Assembly (NCBI GenBank): GCA_002499195.1
Contig: DAKS01000030.1
Location: 1 to 56,587, forward strand
DNA: 56,587 nucleotides
Direction of reading: 5' to 3'
From: Euryarchaeota archaeon UBA443
GTDB lineage: Archaea > Thermoplasmatota > Poseidoniia > Poseidoniales > Poseidoniaceae
The notes beneath the pieces were generated by a model. The model was not told the DNA's origin, made no database searches, and was given only the letters and a program-made list of their open reading frames with translations. The translations under genes and the position numbers were made by a program. This document shows positions 18,628 to 28,230 of the stretch, piece after piece (the first letter of the stretch is position 1; each line of letters opens with the position of its first letter).

Positions 18628-19308
18628 ATGGGGATGATGTTGCTTTCGATGCCTTTTTTCGACGAATGCCTTCGGCAGGTCATGAAGCAGGCAACAGACG
18701 TCTTCAACGACTGGGCACATCGAGGCAAAGACGAGGGGATGGAACGGGGACACGGCCCTGCTGTCAATGAAATGTTGGAGGTTGCTTTCCAACGAACAAA
18801 TCAAGAACATAAACAATTTTCATTCGCCGATTTAGGATGTGGAAATGGTTGGGTGGTGCGATTGGTTGGTGGCCATGAGAACTGCGTACAAGCCGATGGT
18901 TTTGATGGCGCCCCACACATGATTGAGAAGGCAAAAAACATTGATTCGAAGCATGGTTATCACCTCGCTGTGTTTCCAGAGACAAAACCCTCTCAACAAT
19001 ACAATCTCATTCATTCAATGGAATTCATCTACTATCTCCATGAACCTCAACAGATGTTACAATCAATTCACGATGATTGGTTGGCTGAGAACGGTTGGGC
19101 AGTGATTGGAATCGATCATTATGCAGAACATGAGGAAAGCCTTGGTTGGCCGGAGGCACTAGATGTCCACATGTCAACGTTCTCAGAGCAGGAATGGATT
19201 ACGATGTGGAATGACGTTGGATTCACTGAAATTCATACGTGGAGAGCAAACCAGTCTGAAGGAAAACCAGGAACTCTCGCCATCATTGGGAAGAAAGGTC
19301 AGCATTGA
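18628..19308 (+). CDS. Class I SAM-dependent methyltransferase
   Basis: A 226-residue protein with the Rossmann SAM motif FADLGCGNGWVVRLV (about 69-83), followed by the acidic-loop equivalent ADGFDGAPHMIEKAK and a later FIYYLHEPQQML motif-IV region. Substrate not deducible; the Trp-rich C-terminal half and small size fit small-molecule methyltransferases. Several in-frame ATGs exist (18628, 18634, 18637, 18649); a TATATA around 18611-18616 would fit a leaderless start at 18634 or 18637. The 3' end overlaps the convergent AddA-like gene by 26 bases. Confidence 0.8.
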   Translation: MGMMLLSMPFFDECLRQVMKQATDVFNDWAHRGKDEGMERGHGPAVNEMLEVAFQRTNQEHKQFSFADLGCGNGWVVRLVGGHENCVQADGFDGAPHMIEKAKNIDSKHGYHLAVFPETKPSQQYNLIHSMEFIYYLHEPQQMLQSIHDDWLAENGWAVIGIDHYAEHEESLGWPEALDVHMSTFSEQEWITMWNDVGFTEIHTWRANQSEGKPGTLAIIGKKGQH

Positions 19309-22300
19309 CTCCTAATTCCATTCCTTGTGGTGCACACATTCTCACATCTCCCTTGAAGAATGGGCATTTCTTGCACGTATCGATCGATTCCATGGGAAGC
19401 CGTTTCGGCTCATCGATACCATTTGGATCGGCTGCTAAATTTGCCATCCAATCAAGGAGAGTGAGCAATTCTTTCTCAGCTTCTTTATACATTTTTTCAG
19501 GCATTTGAACAAGTCGCCCAGTGCTTGCAATAAGCAAAGCAGGTGGCCGAACCTCTCGACGTTGTTCCACGGGTTTTTGCTCCTCTTGACGTCGGAATAC
19601 AAGAGAATAGAGAGTGAGTTGCAGGCGATGGTTTCGCAACATCTGATGCTCAGCGTCATTTTGTGGTTCAAATGAGAGCGGCTCGCTCAATTTTTCATAC
19701 AAAGGATGGTTTTCCAATTCTTCCTCTCTTGCACCTGAAGTTTTCAAATCCACAACTTGCAACCAAGGATGCTTGCCATGGACTCCTGCCAAAGCAAGAT
19801 CTGCTTGTCCTTCGAAGAGGATTTTTACAGAATCGATAAGAGTGACGTGCGATTGATTTAGTTGAGTAAGTGGTGTTCGAACACGTCCCTCCAGATTCAC
19901 TTCATAATCATAAAAGAACGAAGCCTCAGTTCGCAATCCTTCGATTTGATAGCCATCGTGTTCATCACCATCAACCATCATTCCCAAGGACCCATTTGTG
20001 AGCAATGTTGCTAGTTCGACAATTCTGTCCCTAGTTTGCTGTTGTTCATCATGGGAAAGACGGTGCCATTCCGGCTGTGATTGTGTGGCATTATCGATTT
20101 CCTTGTTTGAAAGAAGTCGGTTCTTCTGAGCGTTGAGCCAAACTGAACCGAGATCGTACCCCTCAGATTTCATTTCAGCAGGATTGGCTAGACCAATTTC
20201 AACGAGTCTGTGAAACATAGACCCGAATGATGTTGCAGAAGGCCAACCAATGGCAGTTGATTCAATATCTTCTCCGCCAGAACGATCTTTGAAATCTTCC
20301 TCACTCGAGATATGGCCTATATTTCCGCCGATGTTGAGCGGCTCACTCTGCCACCCCTTTATGTGAGACAGCCAGTATCTGCGACGACATGAATTGGCAG
20401 TATCCAATCCATGTGCTGTCATTCTCAGTGTAGGTGATTGGCGTACATGTTGTTGATTAGATTCAGCAGCCTCAACTGATTCCGATAATTGTTCTTCAAT
20501 GGATAGCCAATTGGATAAAACCGATGTTGGTGTTTGGATCGAAAAACAATCCGGATGGTGATACATACGTAATTGTTGAAGAGAATCGGGCATGAATCCA
20601 CTCGCTTGATAAAGAGCAAATGGATTGAATTGCAACACCTGCTCTCCATATTCAACCAGGCGTTCACCTAATTCGTCCCCTTCGAGACTCCACGCTTGGT
20701 CACCTCCGGAATTAAGCCCCATGTAGCGGAAGCCATCAAGCATCAAATCGCCCATGTTGTTGCCTTTAGAATTGACTTTCATAGACAACAGGGCATTCTC
20801 ATCTATTGAACAAGGAGCATTTGGTGAACCGACGAAGATAAGTCGATCTTTCACTCGTGTTAAAGCGACATAAAATTGACGGCGCAATTCGGCCTGATTT
20901 TGAGCCTTATTCATCTGTTCCGCTAACATCCAAAGAGCATCTTCTGGCTTGTCTTTCGACTTCCATGGCTGAATCCTTCCGGCAATGACGTCGGGCGTAA
21001 TCAGGACATTGTTTTGGGCTTCTATGCTGGAGCTTCGTCGCCCTGCTTCAAATAATCCAGTTACGATTACAACCGGCGCCTGAAGCCCTTTTGCACCGTG
21101 GATTGTCATTATTTGAATCGCGCCACTCGTCGGCGATGAACTCGCCTGTGGCCCTTTGTTACCGAGTGTTGCAAATGCTTTCATCTGTTCAAGAATTGCT
21201 GAAGGCTCATGCCCTGTTTCCGAACCGATCTTCTGAATCAGTGCGCACCACATCTCTGCGACTTGGCGTTCAGATTCGTCTGGGAATGCAATCAACAAAT
21301 CACTATAATCCAATACTGCGTCAAAGACCTCGTAAATAGCCCCAAATTGAATCATTCGAGCACACGCTGCCAACAGAGGGCCTTGTGGCTCTGAAGCGAA
21401 GTAGTCCGCTATATGCGGCCAGTAGTTTTCGACTTCGCTGGTTTGGAAAACTTCCTCGATTTGAATAGATGATGCCCCAATAATTGAGGAGCGCAGTAGA
21501 GAATGTGCAGCATGTCTTGAATTCGGTTTGGCAAGAAGTTCCAACAAGGCCATCAGGGGTTGAACTACGGGTTGCTTGAGCAACTCTCCTTGCTTATCTG
21601 CCATGACAGGTAAGCCACGTGATTGAAGGCGAGAAATAAGATCTGGAATATGCTTACGAGAATGCACCAAAATCATGACATCTTCAGGAGAGATTGTTTC
21701 CTCTGGCTCAATTTCGATGTACGATGCATCGTCTGAAGACCAGATTCTAGTAGATGAGCCCCGTACCAATGCATCCAACCGCGAAGCAATCAGTTCGTGT
21801 TCAAGATGCCGAAGATTTGCATTTCTAGCATCGAATAGGTTGTATCCTTGGGCCAAATCCAAAGGCAATTCTCCTGTATCATTCTGAGTTGGAAGCAACC
21901 ATTCAATTACGCCGGTTCGTTCGGTTTCTCGGCCTGCTTCAAGCGGCTGTGCTGTAGCATGGAAGTCTCCAGGGAATTGGTGATGGCGTTGATCGAAGGT
22001 GTCATCGAACATATTGTTCAGTGTTTGAAGCAAACCTGAAGCGGTTCGGAAATTTGTTCGTAATTGGATGTGCCCTTCGATGCGCTCGCGAGCGACTATA
22101 TCTTCAATTGCCAACCCTGAATCATCTATTCCAAAAGAAACGTAATCCCAAGGCGCCGATTGTTCCGTTCTAGAATAATCCGACGCTTGAATGAACGAGC
22201 CTGATTCTCCGCCAGCGCCAACGGGGCGAGGATCGCGTCCATATCCTTCTTGGACAAACGATTCCAATCTTGATTCGTTTTGCTCGATGCTGTTTGCGAC

Positions 22301-24256
22301 TCTAATGGATGCAACCATTCGACGCATGACCGTCACTTCTGCCTGTCTGAAACGGTAGATGCTTTGCTTCATATCTCCAACAATACAGACGGTGGGGTCC
22401 CAAGGTCCGGCGGGTGAAGGGTGTTCATCTGAAATTCCTTCTCGGCGACCCCAAAGACGCGAAAGAAGACGAGCGTGTTCTGGGTTTGTATCTTGATATT
22501 CATCGATGATAAATGCGCAATAACGGGCTCGAATCTGTTTCAACAGAGAATATCTTCGTTGCAAATCAAGTTGCTTTTCCTCATCGCTTTGCATGACAGT
22601 AAGGGCCCTTCTAATGTGTTCATCCGACCAAGGTTCATCGCCCAAATCATCCAAAGCTTGGACAGCCTCTGGAGGATACCAGTGACGAACAATCGCAGGA
22701 CAGCGTGCGAGCAATAGATCCCCTACCATAGTTTGTACATCATCGAAGTCATGTGCTTCTTCCTGGGACTTTAGGTGCCGGAGCAAATCCTGACATCCCA
22801 AATGTACGGTGTAAAGATCATTGAGAACCTCGACTTGAAGTTCTCTGGAAACTCGTGTGTTTGTTTGAGGCGGTTCCTGACTTAATTCAAGTCCAAGTGG
22901 CTGGCGATCATAGCGTTCGTTGGTATCTCTGTGAATGAATGGTTGGAAGGGGTTCAAACTGTAAGCAACTTTGGCAAGCATGAGAACAAGCCGTCCGTCT
23001 GTTGGATCATGAAGACGATTTTGTAATCTTTCAGCAGCGCTTGAGGCGTCGGAGATTATTCTAGCTTTCAACGTCTTGTCATCTTTTCCTTTCAGAACGG
23101 AGGACCATTTCATCAAACCTGCTGGCCACCCCGCAAGTGTGTTAGCGCGTGGAAAGTTTCCGCCTTTCAAAATGGTGGGCGTAATCTCATTGAGTTGGGC
23201 AAATGAGGTGGCTGAGGAAACCACTTGATACAACCATTGAAGACGTTCAATTGCAGTCTCAGGTAATGGTTCTCTTGCCAAGTGTGCAAGTTGGTTGAAG
23301 CGCGTGCTTGTTGTTTCTGTTTGAGCAGGTGCAACAAAAACGGAATGGTATTCGAGGAAAACATCAACCCACTCATTGAGAATAGCGTGAACTTCCCCTA
23401 CCACGGGATCGATGAGATGTTGACATTCCTGCAAAATCATGTCCTCGATGAGCCGATAATCTGGAGGATTATTACCGTCCCAAGGTAAACCTGTACGGAT
23501 AGAACGCGAACGGAGGCGTCGTCTGGATTCCTCGACGAAAAGTGATGATTCGAGAAGGCCTTCCAACACTGTTTGGGCACTCTGTTGCCCTCCGAGACGG
23601 ATTGCCAATCGGTTTCGTGCAGCGATGAATTCATCTGCTGATTGAAGCATTCCTGCCTCGATTGCATCGCGTGCATTTCGAATCCTCCACGCTGCATTTA
23701 GTGCTTGGCTTCGAAGGAGTGGAGTTTTTTCTTCTGCCAATTGTTCGCGGCTCAGATGAATAGCAACCAAATCGATGTGTGGTGCTAAAATTTCAGACAG
23801 AAATGCATCGATGGTTGAAATCGGAGCCGCTTCAAGCAATGACATTAGCATTGATACATCGCCCTGGTGGCGAAGGCGAGGATCATGTACTCCCATACGG
23901 TCGTCTTCTTTCACTGGATTTGCTCGCAGGGATTGTATCCGCTGACGAATTCTCGAACGCAATTCTGAGGCAGCCTTCCGAGTAAATGTGATTGCAACAA
24001 TCTCTTGTGGTAGCAGCCCTCTCCACTCATTCATTGGAGTTCGATCTCGTTTTGCGGCCAGGACCTTGCCGGAGCCAAATGGTTCTTGTCGTATTGGAGG
24101 AGGTAGTACATACGTTGCGCGTTGCTCGGCTGACAAAAGATGCTGAACGTAACGTTCTGCCATGACGGTTGTTTTCCCTGTTCCTGCACCTGCGTCCAAC
24201 GCAATATGCTGATCCAAATTTAGTCCTAAACGCTGACTTCGGTTGAATGAAATCAT
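19283..24256 (-). CDS. addA: AddA/RecB-like UvrD-family helicase with C-terminal nuclease
   Basis: A 1657-residue superfamily-1 helicase. Walker A is GAGTGKTT at 23-30, followed by EIVAITFTRKAASELRSRI (motif Ia), FIIDEYQDT (motif II), VGDMKQSIYRFR (III), IMTIHGAKGLQ (V) and FYVALTRVKDRL (VI). The C-terminal part is a RecB-type PD-(D/E)xK nuclease: GQADLAL, VDLKTSG (about 1500-1507) and QLTLYSLV. Four cysteines frame it (1290, then 1628, 1631 and 1641), the arrangement of AddB/Cas4-type iron-sulfur nucleases. The start overlaps the upstream AddB-like stop (ATGA), with GGAGGTGA at 24263-24270. Expected role: end resection for double-strand-break repair or degradation of foreign DNA. Archaea usually use HerA-NurA-Mre11-Rad50 for this. 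Confidence 0.85.
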   Translation of the reverse strand: MISFNRSQRLGLNLDQHIALDAGAGTGKTTVMAERYVQHLLSAEQRATYVLPPPIRQEPFGSGKVLAAKRDRTPMNEWRGLLPQEIVAITFTRKAASELRSRIRQRIQSLRANPVKEDDRMGVHDPRLRHQGDVSMLMSLLEAAPISTIDAFLSEILAPHIDLVAIHLSREQLAEEKTPLLRSQALNAAWRIRNARDAIEAGMLQSADEFIAARNRLAIRLGGQQSAQTVLEGLLESSLFVEESRRRLRSRSIRTGLPWDGNNPPDYRLIEDMILQECQHLIDPVVGEVHAILNEWVDVFLEYHSVFVAPAQTETTSTRFNQLAHLAREPLPETAIERLQWLYQVVSSATSFAQLNEITPTILKGGNFPRANTLAGWPAGLMKWSSVLKGKDDKTLKARIISDASSAAERLQNRLHDPTDGRLVLMLAKVAYSLNPFQPFIHRDTNERYDRQPLGLELSQEPPQTNTRVSRELQVEVLNDLYTVHLGCQDLLRHLKSQEEAHDFDDVQTMVGDLLLARCPAIVRHWYPPEAVQALDDLGDEPWSDEHIRRALTVMQSDEEKQLDLQRRYSLLKQIRARYCAFIIDEYQDTNPEHARLLSRLWGRREGISDEHPSPAGPWDPTVCIVGDMKQSIYRFRQAEVTVMRRMVASIRVANSIEQNESRLESFVQEGYGRDPRPVGAGGESGSFIQASDYSRTEQSAPWDYVSFGIDDSGLAIEDIVARERIEGHIQLRTNFRTASGLLQTLNNMFDDTFDQRHHQFPGDFHATAQPLEAGRETERTGVIEWLLPTQNDTGELPLDLAQGYNLFDARNANLRHLEHELIASRLDALVRGSSTRIWSSDDASYIEIEPEETISPEDVMILVHSRKHIPDLISRLQSRGLPVMADKQGELLKQPVVQPLMALLELLAKPNSRHAAHSLLRSSIIGASSIQIEEVFQTSEVENYWPHIADYFASEPQGPLLAACARMIQFGAIYEVFDAVLDYSDLLIAFPDESERQVAEMWCALIQKIGSETGHEPSAILEQMKAFATLGNKGPQASSSPTSGAIQIMTIHGAKGLQAPVVIVTGLFEAGRRSSSIEAQNNVLITPDVIAGRIQPWKSKDKPEDALWMLAEQMNKAQNQAELRRQFYVALTRVKDRLIFVGSPNAPCSIDENALLSMKVNSKGNNMGDLMLDGFRYMGLNSGGDQAWSLEGDELGERLVEYGEQVLQFNPFALYQASGFMPDSLQQLRMYHHPDCFSIQTPTSVLSNWLSIEEQLSESVEAAESNQQHVRQSPTLRMTAHGLDTANSCRRRYWLSHIKGWQSEPLNIGGNIGHISSEEDFKDRSGGEDIESTAIGWPSATSFGSMFHRLVEIGLANPAEMKSEGYDLGSVWLNAQKNRLLSNKEIDNATQSQPEWHRLSHDEQQQTRDRIVELATLLTNGSLGMMVDGDEHDGYQIEGLRTEASFFYDYEVNLEGRVRTPLTQLNQSHVTLIDSVKILFEGQADLALAGVHGKHPWLQVVDLKTSGAREEELENHPLYEKLSEPLSFEPQNDAEHQMLRNHRLQLTLYSLVFRRQEEQKPVEQRREVRPPALLIASTGRLVQMPEKMYKEAEKELLTLLDWMANLAADPNGIDEPKRLPMESIDTCKKCPFFKGDVRMCAPQGMELGVNADLSSQ

Positions 24257-27200
24257 TTCAATTCACCTCCAATCGATGCTGAAGAACAAGCGCTGGCAAG
24301 TGAGCAATATGAGCAATGAGAGCCAGGGGTTGGGTGATTCCATCCAAGTTCATTCGCATCGCGTGCTCGTAAGGCGGCTGTGATTCGAGAACTCATCCAA
24401 GCCCGGAAACTGTTACTTTGAGGACTAGTGTCTTCATTCGGAATGCGGAAATGATTCTTTGAGAACAATGTTGTTGTTCCGATCTCGAAATCCGATTCCA
24501 AGAAACTGAAACTCGGGTCGATCTCGACAAAATGTTCGGTATCATCACCAACTTCCGAAATTCCAACCCCGACAACTCGATCACCTGGATGTGCTATTTC
24601 CCAAGCGCGCGCATACAATGCAAGCTGGATTTCTTTGAACAATCCTGCTGCATGACGGTTGCCTGTTTTCCCAGGTTTTGGCCCTTCGATTGTTTTGAGA
24701 TCCCTGATAATGATGAAACGTTTTGCTGGGGGTTCCTTGCCGTTAAACAAAAGCGGTATCCTCCCTGCCTCCTTAGCGTACAGCCCCTGCTCTCCCATCC
24801 TCTCAAAATCGACATCATCAAAGACGACGTGGTCTACTCGATCGATTCGGCCCCGTACATCGATTGATGCAATTTCCATTTCATCATCGAATCCTTCAAT
24901 TTCAACATAGGCCTTGCTCTCATTTTGTAATGGCCATTCGCTCGCAATTGGTGCTACTGATATGAGGTTTAGATCGGCAATAAGGAGGCGTCCCAATCGC
25001 CCACCAATCGACAACTCCCCGCTCCCTTCAATCCAAGCATTCCACCCCTCGGGAGAACATCCAATGAGATCGTTGCATCGATGTACAGAAACTGCATTGG
25101 TTCTTGTTAACCATGGAGCAAGTTCAGACAATCGACCCAACATACTTTCCCATATTTCTTGGTTCGAGAGTGGAATTCCAAGATGCATTGGCACACCTCT
25201 TGCCAATGGGTTGCCCCCTACTTCGATCCCCAGAAGTGTTAGAAGATGTTCTTCGATGGAATGAACCAAGGTACCTTTTGTCAACGGTGCAATATCTTCA
25301 GATGGTTCAGGTGAATTTTCAGTGGCCTGTAAAGTCTGTTCCATCCATGCTTGTCGAGGACACATGAGCCATGGATTCAAGCGACTGGTCGACCAAACCT
25401 TGGATTCTTGCTCTTTTGATTGAGTGGAAAGAATTGCATTCAAACTGACGGATGAATATTGGGGCGGAGGTAATGGCCTAGGGTCGATAGATGGGCCTCT
25501 TGAATTCCCGTTCTTCTTGTAGCCGAGATGGGGGTATGTTGCTGTCTTTCTCCCCCCGGCTACCTTTGCTTGGGGAACGGTCGGCTGGATGACCAAGTTA
25601 GTGGTTGTCAGCAAATTATTTCTTATCTCCCAGTCCATGGCATCTCCATTTTCCAATGATTTGAATTTGGGTTGTCGACGAAATCGATCGAGATGAATCT
25701 CTCGCTCGTGACGAGTTGAGATAGAATTTGGTGAAAGGATGATTGTAGTCGGTGGGCGCATTGCCTTGAGTTCAAGACCTGTAAGTTGTTGTTGATCTCG
25801 AAGCGTATTTTCTGCTCGCTCGAGTCGAACTTCACGTCCATTAACGGATAGTGATGAGGTCCGATATGTCAGAAAGTTTCCACCCTCTCTTGTAATCATA
25901 GACCAGCCAGCGCCATCAGAAACCGAAGATTCGATGAAATCTGGTGCGTTCGACAGCTTGCTTAATTCTCCCTTTAATTCAACCATCGAAAGATATTCGA
26001 TTACGGGTGTTGAATTTCCAATAGATTCGTCATGTTTAGTATCAAAAAGAATCGCTTGTTGACTTGAATTGAGTAGAGATTTGAACAAGTGACGGGCTTT
26101 ACGAATTGGAAGATCTCCATCTGTTAGTCCTAATTCTACTCGGACGGAATCATCAATCCAAGGTATTCGTTCTGGCTTCATTGACCAAGATTCCGCATCG
26201 AGGCCAACAAACATAGTAATGTCCGATGGTATTCCGTAGGCTTGGAAAGGCGTACAAATACGAACGTCAGCGTGATCAATTCGGTGTGCAGGGAGTTTGG
26301 TTTGTTCCGAGGTGAGTCGGCAAATGTCAACAAATTCAACGCTCGATTCGTAGTGAAGTGCCGCATCAATGGCCTGAACCCAAGCTTGAACTGCACTAAC
26401 TGAGGCATCATAACGTTGAGTTCGCCCGAACAACTGTTCCCAATTGCATGACTGTAAAATTGTTGTAAGAACTTCTCTTGGAACGTTGCTTGCTTGTGGC
26501 AGAGGCAAGGCAACTTTCGATGATGTTCCTATGAAATCATTTGAGATGAAACTGCGTTCATTTTCACTCAATAATGCTGACCAGGAAACTGCAAGGCATT
26601 GTATCCACCACTGAGTTTCTTCGAGAGCACGCGATTCCTCTTCGCGTCGATAAGATTCCATCGAATGCGGAGTTGCTGCTGATAGTGAACCAAGCCAACG
26701 TTGCAATGCTCCTTTTCCACCGAGTACGTGGAAACTTCGACCAATGTTTTCAATCACATCCAAATGTGGTCGAGGACGCCATTCCTCGTTAACAGGATGT
26801 TCAAGGTCTGAAAATAAATTGCCTATGATTGGGAATGCTTGGGATTGAACAATGTCGAACAACTTGGTCGCTGACCAAGCATCCTGGCCTCTTGATATCG
26901 ATAAGAATCGAAGGATTGCTTGAACAGCGGACGTGCTGCCAACAGTATCGCCGTGTGTATTGCAAGTTACGCCAATCTGCTTCAAACGACGGCTCCATTC
27001 ATTATGACGGGCTTTGTTAGCATCAACGATCAAAATGGAGCCATCAGAATGGTTCTGATAGAGTTGCAAGGCTGAAATTGCTGCGTCCATAACTTGTGAT
27101 GCTCGATCAAAACTGAGGATATGCACGCCATCTGTCGTGTAATCATCAGGCTGCGGTTGTAAGTCATAAATCGGATGCGAAGGAACCCATGGTGGTAGCT

Positions 27201-27936
27201 GTTCTTTTTGCTCAATTTTTTTGATTTCATCGTCAATGTACGCGCCATGGAAGCCAAGGCGAAACGACCCTGTGACACAGATATGATGTATCGGGCGCCG
27301 GGAGGAGAGTGCTTTCAAGAAACGCTTCTCACTTTCAGAAAAATCCGGAGGATGGTTGAGTAGGATTATTCCCGTGATCGTTCCAACCGTATACGGAATT
27401 GGGCGGTCAGAATCGGATAAGGCTGAACAAAGATGGGACAGAACATGGTGTTCGTGGATTAGGTCTTCTTTCTCAAATGTGGAAAGTATTCGATCGGCTT
27501 CATGGGCTCCAGGGTCATCATCCCAACGAGAAAGAATCTGATGGCTTGTAGCATAAGAGTGAAGAGAAAGTAGGCGTTCGGATTTCGACAGTGTCCACGG
27601 ACGTGCCGTATCAGGGTGGAGGCGTGGGAAACGGTGCTTTGAAGCTGCTGTTGCAAATTTCTCATGGACCTGAACAAGGCCAATTGATGTTCTTGGTATT
27701 ACGACCGGCAAACGAAAGTCAATGCTCAACGAATTTACGAGGCGTTGAAGTGTTGTGTGTCTGCTAGAATCTACTGATCCTGCCTCTTGAAGGATTGTCT
27801 GTATTGAACGGGCACGAGTCGCCTCACTGGGGTAGATGACGAGTAAATCGTCATACCCATTGGCAATTTCATCGATAACCCAGCGGGGTACAACACAGTC
27901 TGATGGACAAGCCTCAACTGTGATGTTCACTGTCAT
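24253..27936 (-). CDS. addB: AddB-like helicase/nuclease subunit
   Basis: A 1227-residue partner of the AddA-like protein. The N-terminal region resembles a degenerate UvrD fold; I find no Walker A (residues 28-45 read DDLLVIYPSEATRARSI), so it is probably ATPase-dead, as in several AddB branches. The region DITMFVGLDAESW...PWIDDSVRVELGL is AddB-like. The C-terminus is a PD-(D/E)xK nuclease with GRIDRVD, IIRDLKTIEG and EIQLALYARAW, framed by Cys 859 (LMCPRQAW) and Cys 1208, 1211, 1217 (HCSYCSLASAC), the classic AddB/Cas4 iron-sulfur pattern. First gene of a two-gene operon; a TATA box at 27969-27976 implies a leader of about ten bases. The divergent gene encodes a TFB-family factor. Confidence 0.8.
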   Translation of the reverse strand: MTVNITVEACPSDCVVPRWVIDEIANGYDDLLVIYPSEATRARSIQTILQEAGSVDSSRHTTLQRLVNSLSIDFRLPVVIPRTSIGLVQVHEKFATAASKHRFPRLHPDTARPWTLSKSERLLSLHSYATSHQILSRWDDDPGAHEADRILSTFEKEDLIHEHHVLSHLCSALSDSDRPIPYTVGTITGIILLNHPPDFSESEKRFLKALSSRRPIHHICVTGSFRLGFHGAYIDDEIKKIEQKEQLPPWVPSHPIYDLQPQPDDYTTDGVHILSFDRASQVMDAAISALQLYQNHSDGSILIVDANKARHNEWSRRLKQIGVTCNTHGDTVGSTSAVQAILRFLSISRGQDAWSATKLFDIVQSQAFPIIGNLFSDLEHPVNEEWRPRPHLDVIENIGRSFHVLGGKGALQRWLGSLSAATPHSMESYRREEESRALEETQWWIQCLAVSWSALLSENERSFISNDFIGTSSKVALPLPQASNVPREVLTTILQSCNWEQLFGRTQRYDASVSAVQAWVQAIDAALHYESSVEFVDICRLTSEQTKLPAHRIDHADVRICTPFQAYGIPSDITMFVGLDAESWSMKPERIPWIDDSVRVELGLTDGDLPIRKARHLFKSLLNSSQQAILFDTKHDESIGNSTPVIEYLSMVELKGELSKLSNAPDFIESSVSDGAGWSMITREGGNFLTYRTSSLSVNGREVRLERAENTLRDQQQLTGLELKAMRPPTTIILSPNSISTRHEREIHLDRFRRQPKFKSLENGDAMDWEIRNNLLTTTNLVIQPTVPQAKVAGGRKTATYPHLGYKKNGNSRGPSIDPRPLPPPQYSSVSLNAILSTQSKEQESKVWSTSRLNPWLMCPRQAWMEQTLQATENSPEPSEDIAPLTKGTLVHSIEEHLLTLLGIEVGGNPLARGVPMHLGIPLSNQEIWESMLGRLSELAPWLTRTNAVSVHRCNDLIGCSPEGWNAWIEGSGELSIGGRLGRLLIADLNLISVAPIASEWPLQNESKAYVEIEGFDDEMEIASIDVRGRIDRVDHVVFDDVDFERMGEQGLYAKEAGRIPLLFNGKEPPAKRFIIIRDLKTIEGPKPGKTGNRHAAGLFKEIQLALYARAWEIAHPGDRVVGVGISEVGDDTEHFVEIDPSFSFLESDFEIGTTTLFSKNHFRIPNEDTSPQSNSFRAWMSSRITAALRARDANELGWNHPTPGSHCSYCSLASACSSASIGGELK
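24263..24270 (-). promoter_or_regulatory. Strong ribosome binding site for the AddA-like gene
   Basis: GGAGGTGA on the minus strand, inside the last codons of the AddB-like gene and six bases before ATG 24256. It matches the archaeal anti-SD well and fixes the start within the ATGA overlap. Confidence 0.75.
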
Positions 27937-27968
27937 TTCCCCCCGCTTCTCAACATAGAAGACGACGG

Positions 27969-27976
27969 TATAAAAG
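27969..27976 (-). promoter_or_regulatory. TATA box of the addB-addA operon
   Basis: The minus strand reads CTTTTATA, centred about 36 bases before ATG 27936, giving a predicted transcription start near 27947. GGGGGGAA precedes the ATG. Confidence 0.5.
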
Positions 27977-28007
27977 TGAACGTACGCGATTTTTGTTATT
28001 TTTCCCG

Positions 28008-28029
28008 TCTAAGGTTCCTGGGCCTTAGA
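28008..28029. repeat. Inverted repeat between the divergent addB and TFB promoters
   Basis: TCTAAGG (28008-28014) and CCTTAGA (28023-28029) are perfect seven-base arms around an eight-base loop. It lies upstream of both TATA boxes, where a regulator of either transcript could bind. It may be chance. Confidence 0.35.
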
Positions 28030-28108
28030 ATAAATCCTTGATGTCGGATAATCAAAATGTAATATGAATCACTCTTGTTTTGGTTATTCTTCAACATGAA
28101 TCGGTGCC

Positions 28109-28116
28109 TTTAAATA
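28109..28116 (+). promoter_or_regulatory. TATA box of the TFB-family gene
   Basis: TTTAAATA preceded by GGTGCC. A start of transcription 25 or so bases downstream (near 28138) would give a leader of about 90 bases before the TTG start at 28231. Confidence 0.55.
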
Positions 28117-28215
28117 AGTTGCAGGATATAATTAACTCCCAGCGTGTCGGTCCGGGGCTTAATACAACATCCCAATCAACAACTAGGACTTAATCATGTT
28201 GGAACAAAAAAGAAC

Positions 28216-28223
28216 AAGGAGGA
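28216..28223 (+). promoter_or_regulatory. Ribosome binding site that decides the TFB start
   Basis: AAGGAGGA ends seven bases before TTG 28231. No comparable site precedes the in-frame GTG at 28144, so the TTG is the preferred start. Confidence 0.65.
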
Positions 28224-28230
28224 CAAAAAT

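Noticed and set aside
24253..27936. A Walker A motif in the AddB-like protein
   Set aside because: I looked for GxxxxGKT near the N-terminus and found none; the helicase domain is treated as degenerate.
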